Source: Acidobacteriota bacterium
Lineage (GTDB): Bacteria; Acidobacteriota; Terriglobia; Bryobacterales; Bryobacteraceae
DNA: 64,000 bases
Direction of reading: 5' to 3'
Assembly: GCA_017307505.1 (NCBI GenBank)
Contig: JAFKEE010000020.1
Span: forward strand, 1 to 64,000
Shown here: piece after piece, positions 63,506-64,000 of the stretch
How positions within the stretch are numbered: position 1 is the first letter of the stretch
Layout: every line of letters starts with the position of its first letter
Notes under the pieces: model-generated
Seen by the model: the letters and a program-made list of their open reading frames with translations, nothing else
Told to the model about the DNA's origin: nothing
The model's database searches: none
Position numbers and translations under genes: made by a program

Positions 63506-64000
63506 TCACTCCTTCTTCGTGAAAACCCGCTTCTGTCCGGCCCGGGTAATGGTGAGCTCTTTTTTCTCGACATCAAACTCGAACAGGACCGCCGGATCGA
63601 TCTTGAACTTGTCCTCTGCTGTCGCTTCAATCGGGACGGCACTCTGCCCTGCCGGCTGAAAGTACAACGTGCTTCCGGTTCTTGTGATCGCGACATTCGC
63701 GGGCGTACCCGGAATCACGTAATGCCCCACATACCGGTCCAGCACTTCCGGCTTGACCTCAAATGCCTCGAAGGTGGGAATCTGGAACGGCCGGTTCCAG
63801 TAGATATCCAAAATGCCGCTCACGATGTTCACGACCGGGTAGATCTTCGCGTTGGTCGTATAGGCGAGCGCAAGCCGCTCCTCGGGCAGGTAGGCCAGCC
63901 ACGCCCCGGAGCTATTGCTGCCGCCCGTGTGACCATACAACGTCTTGCCCGCAAAAGAGAACGACTCCAGCCCCATGCCCTCCCGATCCTGCATGCTCGT
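63506..64000 (-). CDS. Serine hydrolase (beta-lactamase class C-like), 5' partial
   Basis: Only the C-terminal 164 residues are inside the window; the frame stays open through base 64000. The motif GKTLYGHTGGSNSSG corresponds to the KTG/HTG box of class C-like serine hydrolases, and YLPEERLALAYTTNA follows. A C-terminal about 95-residue beta-domain (LDRYVGHYVIPGTP, LYFQPAGQSAVPIEA, FEFDVEKKELTI) resembles DUF3471, common at the end of these proteins. The catalytic SxxK would be outside the window. Probably a peptidase or esterase, not a true beta-lactamase. Confidence 0.85.
   Translation of the reverse strand, partial: TSMQDREGMGLESFSFAGKTLYGHTGGSNSSGAWLAYLPEERLALAYTTNAKIYPVVNIVSGILDIYWNRPFQIPTFEAFEVKPEVLDRYVGHYVIPGTPANVAITRTGSTLYFQPAGQSAVPIEATAEDKFKIDPAVLFEFDVEKKELTITRAGQKRVFTKKE

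Overview
The window is high-GC DNA, densely coded on both strands with short intergenic gaps. It looks like chromosomal DNA of an acidobacterium, most likely of the Solibacter/Bryobacter/Paludibaculum type. The evidence is the gene families: a pair of VWFA-related acidobacterial proteins, an Oar-like TonB receptor with an N-terminal carboxypeptidase-regulatory domain, two DUF1080 proteins, YVTN and PQQ-like beta-propellers, and a glycoside-hydrolase/esterase/GPH-transporter cluster. Kdo genes (kdsB, kdsA) and several outer-membrane barrels show a Gram-negative envelope. I saw no tRNA, rRNA, CRISPR array, prophage or insertion sequence. This assignment is inferred from gene content, not from a marker search.

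Layout. 1-5.6 kb: a tightly overlapping operon of a giant multiheme c-cytochrome (30 CxxCH motifs visible, 5' end outside the window), an outer-membrane beta-barrel, an exported protein and a membrane protein with the histidine spacing of a di-heme b cytochrome; a candidate trans-envelope electron conduit. 5.6-7.3 kb: two convergent DUF1080 proteins. 8-15 kb: a periplasmic redox region with two PQQ-like propellers, then a minus-strand operon (Sel1 protein, MauG-like diheme protein, cupredoxin-like lipoprotein, YVTN propeller lipoprotein) and a divergent cytochrome c/ComEA-type HhH fusion. 15-22 kb: sugar isomerase-like protein, M11-type metalloprotease with BACON-like domains, flavin disulfide reductase, alpha/beta hydrolase. 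22-25.5 kb: an unknown protein, then an 826-residue Gly-rich/coiled-coil/hydrophobic-hairpin protein that resembles alpha-helical pore formers.

25.7-26.6 kb: an ArsR/SRPBCC pair with a promoter embedded in three copies of an 11-bp operator. 26.7-28.5 kb: an E1-like enzyme with rhodanese domain, a sulfur carrier ending in GGAA and a JAMM protease in one overlapping operon. 28.6-30.2 kb: barrel protein and two pilin-like paralogues. 30.3-33.5 kb: kdsB-pyrG-kdsA. 33.5-37.7 kb: two VWA proteins, a small protein, rplU-rpmA-obgE. 37.8-44.2 kb: DinB, CcmH variant, a Cys-rich exported protein, a penicillin-binding transpeptidase, isomerase-like protein, YqgE-like protein, acyl-CoA synthetase and a small membrane protein. 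44.7-54.2 kb: TonB receptor, methyltransferase, zinc-ribbon protein, GT-C-type membrane protein with a membrane-anchored partner, type-B carboxylesterase.

54.3-61 kb: an apparent xylan-utilisation operon (GH3, GPH symporter, GH8 Rex-type enzyme, CE7-type esterase) with LacI-type palindromes in front of it. The window closes with an M10-type metalloprotease, a GH30 enzyme and the C-terminal part of a serine hydrolase that runs off the right edge.
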